Origin: Vibrio rumoiensis
Lineage (GTDB): Bacteria > Pseudomonadota > Gammaproteobacteria > Enterobacterales > Vibrionaceae
Assembly (NCBI RefSeq): GCF_002218045.2
Contig: NZ_AP018685.1
Location: forward strand, 992,001 to 1,056,000
Direction: 5' to 3'
Length of the DNA stretch: 64,000 bases
Below, one piece after another: positions 60,232-64,000 of the stretch; the stretch's first letter is position 1, and each line of letters starts with the position of its first letter. Position numbers and translations under genes: made by a program. The notes under the pieces were generated by a model. The model was not told the origin of the DNA. It did not search any database and saw only the letters and a program-made list of their open reading frames with translations.

Positions 60232-62187
60232 GTGCGTTTATTCATTGCGGAAAAGCCCAGTTTAGGCCGAGCGATTGCCTCAGCATTACCTAAACCCCAT
60301 AAAAATGAGCAAGGTTATATTCGCTGTGGTAACGGTGATATTGTCACTTGGTGTATTGGTCATCTACTGGAACAAGTAGAACCCGATGTCTACGACGAGC
60401 GCTATAAAAAATGGAACCTGGCTGATCTACCGATTATCCCTCAGCAATGGCAATTACGCCCACGCGCTGCGGCGAAAAAACAGTTGTCAGTTATTAAGCA
60501 GCTTTTCAAGCAAAAGCCTGAATTGATAAACGCAGGCGACCCCGACCGAGAAGGCCAGCTTTTAGTCGATGAAGTGATTGATTACCTCAAAGCGACCAAA
60601 GCCCAAAAACAATCGACTCAACGCCTGCTCGTTAACGATCTGAATTTACCTGCGGTAAAACGCGCGCTCACCCAAATGCGTTCTAATCAAGATTTTATCC
60701 CTTTATCCATATCGGCTTTAGCGCGCTCCCGTGCGGATTGGTTATATGGTATGAACATGTCACGCGCTTATACTTTATTAGGGCAAAAAGCGGGTTATCA
60801 GGGAGTATTATCGGTAGGTCGAGTGCAAACTCCTGTACTTGGGCTTGTCGTTCGTCGAGATGAAGAAATTGAAAACTTTATTCCACGTGATTATTTTTCT
60901 TTGCACGCTTTGATCCCTTATCAAAATGGTACAGATTCATTTGATATTCGCGCTAAATGGAAGCCAAGTGAAGCCATTAAACCGTGGCAAGATGAAGAAG
61001 GGCGCGTTCTTAACCGTAAGCTAGTTGAAAATGTGGCCAAACGCATTGAAGGCCAACCTGCGACGGTCAAAGATTCGGAACAAAAGCAAACCAAACAAGC
61101 ACCACCTTTACCTTATTCATTATCGGCGTTACAAATTGATGCCGCGCGCCGTTTTCAAATGAGCGCTCAAGATGTCTTAAATGTGTGTCAGTCTTTGTAT
61201 GAAAAACATAAATTGATCACGTACCCTCGCTCTGATAGTCGCTATTTACCAAAAGAACATTTTACCCAAGCGAAAGCTGTGACAAGCGCCATTGCCAATA
61301 ACGACACACAACTTTCGAGTGCGGTAGATAATGCGGATCTTTCACTGAAATCGAAGGCGTGGAATGACAGTAAAGTCGATGCCCACCATGCCATTATTCC
61401 GACGCCTAAAAAAATGTCGACTCATGCGTTATCTGGTCATGAAGCAAAAATCTACCAATTGATCGCAAGGCAATACTTAATGCAGTTTTATCCGCCCGCG
61501 GTGTATGCCGAATCAAAGCTAGAGTTTGATATTGCTGGTGGCGTGTTTATTGCGAAAGGACGAGTCATGGTTTCTGCGGGATGGAAAAGTTTGTTGCCAG
61601 CAGGAAAAGCGGCTCAAGTTGAAGAGGATGAAGCCGATCCTGTCCCTGCGTTATCACAAGGTGATGTCTTGACCTGCCGAGAAGGCGAAATTAAAGACCA
61701 TAAAACAGAGCCACCACGACACTTTACGGAATCAACACTACTGCAAGCGATGACCGGGATCGCTCGTTTCGTTGCAGATAAAAACTTAAAGAAAATTCTA
61801 CGTGAAACGGATGGCCTAGGAACGGAAGCTACTCGAGCGGGCATATTAGATGCCTTATTTAAAAGGCAACTGTTGGTACGCCAAGGCAGAAATATTTTAA
61901 GCAGCGAAGCGGGAAGAGGCTTAATTCATGCTCTGCCAGCAGAATCAACCTATCCTGATATGACCGCACATTGGGAGCATCAACTGCAAGCGATGGCTGA
62001 AAAACAGCAACCTTATGCGCCTTTTATGCAAAGCTTACAAACACAGATCGACACGCTTATACAACAGATCAAAGTCAGCCCTGTCCCTGAATCGTTACGT
62101 CACTTACCTGCGGTAAAAAGGCCAGCTTATAAAAAAAGAAGTTCGACAAAACCTAAGCGCCTAACAAAGGTAAGTAAAAAACCATAA
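60232..62187 (+). CDS. topB: DNA topoisomerase III TopB
   Basis: Type IA topoisomerase of 651 residues that decatenates DNA. GTG start at 60232 gives MRLFIAEKPSLGRAIAS, the normal family start. Toprim motif DPDREGQLL, active Tyr in LITYPRSDSRYLP, and VGRVQTPVLGLVVRRDEEIENF are present. The C-terminal tail is Lys/Arg-rich (about 625-651), as in other TopB proteins. A longer frame from 60199 would start in the preceding terminator and is not used. Confidence 0.95.
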   Translation: MRLFIAEKPSLGRAIASALPKPHKNEQGYIRCGNGDIVTWCIGHLLEQVEPDVYDERYKKWNLADLPIIPQQWQLRPRAAAKKQLSVIKQLFKQKPELINAGDPDREGQLLVDEVIDYLKATKAQKQSTQRLLVNDLNLPAVKRALTQMRSNQDFIPLSISALARSRADWLYGMNMSRAYTLLGQKAGYQGVLSVGRVQTPVLGLVVRRDEEIENFIPRDYFSLHALIPYQNGTDSFDIRAKWKPSEAIKPWQDEEGRVLNRKLVENVAKRIEGQPATVKDSEQKQTKQAPPLPYSLSALQIDAARRFQMSAQDVLNVCQSLYEKHKLITYPRSDSRYLPKEHFTQAKAVTSAIANNDTQLSSAVDNADLSLKSKAWNDSKVDAHHAIIPTPKKMSTHALSGHEAKIYQLIARQYLMQFYPPAVYAESKLEFDIAGGVFIAKGRVMVSAGWKSLLPAGKAAQVEEDEADPVPALSQGDVLTCREGEIKDHKTEPPRHFTESTLLQAMTGIARFVADKNLKKILRETDGLGTEATRAGILDALFKRQLLVRQGRNILSSEAGRGLIHALPAESTYPDMTAHWEHQLQAMAEKQQPYAPFMQSLQTQIDTLIQQIKVSPVPESLRHLPAVKRPAYKKRSSTKPKRLTKVSKKP

Positions 62188-62375
62188 ATGGGTTGTTGGT
62201 TGATCAATCTCGTGCAAGAAAACTTCTATTTTGGTGCAGTTTATGAAAAGAGTTTTAAGTAATAGATTGTATTTATTAGAGTTAATTTTTGGCTTGGTTA
62301 TTGCTTTATTTAAAAGTGGGCATTGCAAGGATAGCGATTAAAAGCAATGCGACCCACGTTAATAGGAGACGTATT

Positions 62376-62591
62376 ATGGCAAGTCAAAACTTAAATGTTG
62401 AGCAAGCGAATCGAGATAGTCATTTTAATCTTAAGTATAAATGTAATGTGTTTTTCCAATCTTTATCAGAGCAGTTGCATCAAGCTTCATTAGATAATCT
62501 TGATGAACTACAACATCAAAAATTATTATCACAGTCCCCATATTCAATGATTTGGGAACAAGAGTTTTTAAGAACAGCTGAACAAAAGTAG
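62376..62591 (+). CDS. Small hypothetical protein, 71 residues
   Basis: Small soluble protein, Gln/Asn/Ser-rich (MASQNLNVEQANRDSHFNLK, ending in SPYSMIWEQEFLRTAEQK). A good ribosome site TAGGAGA lies 7 bases before the ATG, and a terminator follows at 62620, so it is a stand-alone gene. I do not recognise a family. Confidence 0.7.
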   Translation: MASQNLNVEQANRDSHFNLKYKCNVFFQSLSEQLHQASLDNLDELQHQKLLSQSPYSMIWEQEFLRTAEQK

Positions 62592-62619
62592 CCTTTCGAA
62601 TATCAATGTTGTTATGACT

Positions 62620-62646
62620 AGCCTGCTGAAATATGCAGGCTTTTTG
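62620..62646 (+). terminator. Terminator of the small gene
   Basis: AGCCTGC (62620-62626) and GCAGGCT (62635-62641) form a 7-bp stem with an 8-base loop followed by T residues. Confidence 0.82.
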
Positions 62647-62725
62647 TTATAAAAAGAGCGGAGTTTCATTAAGCTTTCCGTTAGAGTAGGGCTATGCTGA
62701 GTTTAAGAAAATAAGAAGGATTGTC

Positions 62726-63703
62726 ATGAGCATTATTTTGGAATGTATTCGTACGGTTGGGCGAGGTGAAAGAGGAAGAAAACCTCTCTCGGAACAGCAA
62801 GCCTTTGATGTAATGGATGCCTATTTAAATAGTAAAGAAGCGGGTGACGATTCAGTTGGTGATGATCAAATGGCAATGCTGTTGATGCTTATCCGAGTTC
62901 AAAATGAAACCAATCAAGAAATTGCAGGGTTTGTGAAAGCCTTTCAGTCTAGAGTTCCGAGTCTAGGGGCAGATATTGATTGGCCATGTTATGCCGGTAA
63001 ACGCAAAGCCGAGAATGGTATGGATCAACCTTGGCATGGTTTGGCGGCAAAAATCCTTTCCCTAAATGGTTATAAAGTTTTATTGCATGGATATAAGGAT
63101 GTGGCGAGTGGCCGAACGCATGTCGAAGATTATCTAGAACCATTAGGTATTCCGCTGGCTGAAACCCCACAACATGCTCAACAATTATTAGACTCTCATC
63201 ATATTGCTTACCTTCCTTTAAACCACTTTGCCCCGATTGCACAAACCATGATTGGCTGGAAAAATCGTTATGGGTTAAGAACGCCAATTAACACCGTCGT
63301 GCGCGCGTTAAATCCCGGTGCTGCAAAGATTGGAGTACGAGGCAGTTTCCATCCTGGTTTTCAGCAACTTCATGCTGAAGTCGATCAGACCATTGATAGT
63401 AAAAGTTTATCTGTGATTTCATATAAAGGGCAAAATGGCGAGTCGGAATATAATCCCAAAGTCAGCCAGACGGTGTGGCTAAGTAGCCAAGATGGCGTTG
63501 AATCGTTTTATTGGCCAGAAGTTATGCAAGACTCGCTTGATTTACCCGAAAACTTGATTTTCTCGCTCACTGGTGAGGTTGGTAATGTCATGGCCAATGC
63601 CGTTATTGCTAGTATGGCCGCGGTTTTATTTACAGAACAAAAAGATTATCAACGGGCTTCTCAACAAGCTTTGAGCTATTGGCATAGATATTGTGGCGTT
63701 TAA
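62726..63703 (+). CDS. ybiB: YbiB/TrpD2-family protein (anthranilate phosphoribosyltransferase-like)
   Basis: Protein of 325 residues with the glycosyl-transferase family 3 fold of TrpD. Starts ILECIRTVGRGERGRKPLS, typical of YbiB, and has DQMAMLLMLIRVQNET and GVRGSFHPGFQ. TrpD2 members lack enzyme activity and bind nucleic acid (known for E. coli YbiB, which is LexA-regulated). No clear LexA box was seen by eye upstream. AAGAAGGA precedes the ATG. Confidence 0.85.
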   Translation: MSIILECIRTVGRGERGRKPLSEQQAFDVMDAYLNSKEAGDDSVGDDQMAMLLMLIRVQNETNQEIAGFVKAFQSRVPSLGADIDWPCYAGKRKAENGMDQPWHGLAAKILSLNGYKVLLHGYKDVASGRTHVEDYLEPLGIPLAETPQHAQQLLDSHHIAYLPLNHFAPIAQTMIGWKNRYGLRTPINTVVRALNPGAAKIGVRGSFHPGFQQLHAEVDQTIDSKSLSVISYKGQNGESEYNPKVSQTVWLSSQDGVESFYWPEVMQDSLDLPENLIFSLTGEVGNVMANAVIASMAAVLFTEQKDYQRASQQALSYWHRYCGV

Positions 63704-63794
63704 TTTTTAATTAATGAAACTGTGAAATCCATACAGGTACTCGTCAAATCAAGGTGCTATTTTAATTGATAGCGTATTGATAAGGGGGTATAGG

Positions 63795-64000
63795 ATGGAA
63801 AGGCTGACAGATGAATCGTCGAATTCTTATCTATATCTTCTTTTCACCTTCATTCTATGTTGGTTGGCTTATACCAGTGTCACTATTTTTAATTACGCTG
63901 AAAGTGTTGTGTCAGATATGAAAAATAATTTGTCACACTACTACACTTCAAATGAAAAAATTGCGACTCATCTTAGCGATATCCTGCTTAAGCTAGAAGA
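63795..64000 (+). CDS. Membrane protein, N-terminal part only (cut by window end)
   Basis: The frame opens with MERLTDESSNSYLYLL and stays open to the window end (68 codons seen). One membrane segment (about 12-32) is followed by a helical, probably coiled-coil stretch (about 36-68). GGGG and TAGG lie before the ATG. This is the layout of a membrane-bound sensor (kinase, chemoreceptor or c-di-GMP enzyme), but nothing decides which. Confidence 0.6.
   Translation, partial: MERLTDESSNSYLYLLFTFILCWLAYTSVTIFNYAESVVSDMKNNLSHYYTSNEKIATHLSDILLKLE

Overview
The window is one chromosomal stretch of a gammaproteobacterium of the family Vibrionaceae, most likely a Vibrio. Evidence is the AT-rich sequence, the housekeeping genes with Vibrio-type protein sequences, and several Vibrio signatures: an AphB-type LysR regulator, a HubP/FimV polar-landmark gene between asd and truA, and the order aphB - response regulator - ybaN - apt - dnaX - ybaB - recR. 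The species cannot be fixed from the sequence alone. About 63 protein genes are supported, with one insertion sequence and one gene remnant. I saw no rRNA, tRNA or CRISPR array.

Layout. 1-3323: end of the cytochrome c maturation operon (ccmF end, ccmG, ccmH, ccmI). 3441-4256: mlaA. 4324-11275: a fatty-acid block, with fadL, an ECF sigma factor and its probable anti-sigma factor on the minus strand and fadI-fadJ on the plus strand. 11371-17956: M16 protease, sixA, smrB, prmB, aroC. 18114-21697: an accessory patch with a large Ig-repeat lipoprotein, a Crp/Fnr-type regulator and an outer-membrane barrel protein. 21807-27871: a TRIC-family membrane protein, epmC, yfcL, an FMN reductase, mnmC, fabB. 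28084-38471: pdxB, asd, hubP, truA, accD, folC, dedD, cvpA, purF. 38554-41025: aphB and an RssB-like response regulator. 41097-42187: an IS630-family element. 42245-46791: a 40-codon membrane protein gene, ybaN, apt, dnaX, ybaB, recR. 46896-49898: two cysteine-cluster proteins, a GGDEF remnant, a ChaN-like lipoprotein, endonuclease I. 49905-55118: rlmA, yeaD, gapA, msrB, yeaC, ansA. 55308-64000: sppA, fadH, ydjA, topB, a small unknown gene, ybiB and the start of a membrane protein cut by the window end.

How the parts connect. fadL, fadIJ and fadH, which together import and degrade (unsaturated) fatty acids, each have an upstream sequence resembling the FadR operator, although fadH lies about 46 kb from the others. 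fabB, the biosynthetic counterpart, has an unusually hairpin-rich upstream region. Most of the block from fadI to fabB keeps the gene order known from E. coli (fadIJ-sixA-smrB-prmB-aroC-epmC-yfcL-mnmC-fabB), so the Ig lipoprotein and the Crp-like/barrel pair stand out as insertions.

Points most worth a second look: a complete E. coli-type programmed -1 frameshift signal in dnaX; a 25-copy in-frame hexanucleotide repeat in hubP; the Crp/Fnr-like regulator with an 11-bp inverted repeat upstream and a barrel protein downstream; nested and mutually exclusive hairpins upstream of fabB; a possible non-AUG start for ybaN; two Fur-like sequences; and a structured extragenic element between fabB and pdxB. 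I did not find a clearly new multi-gene system.
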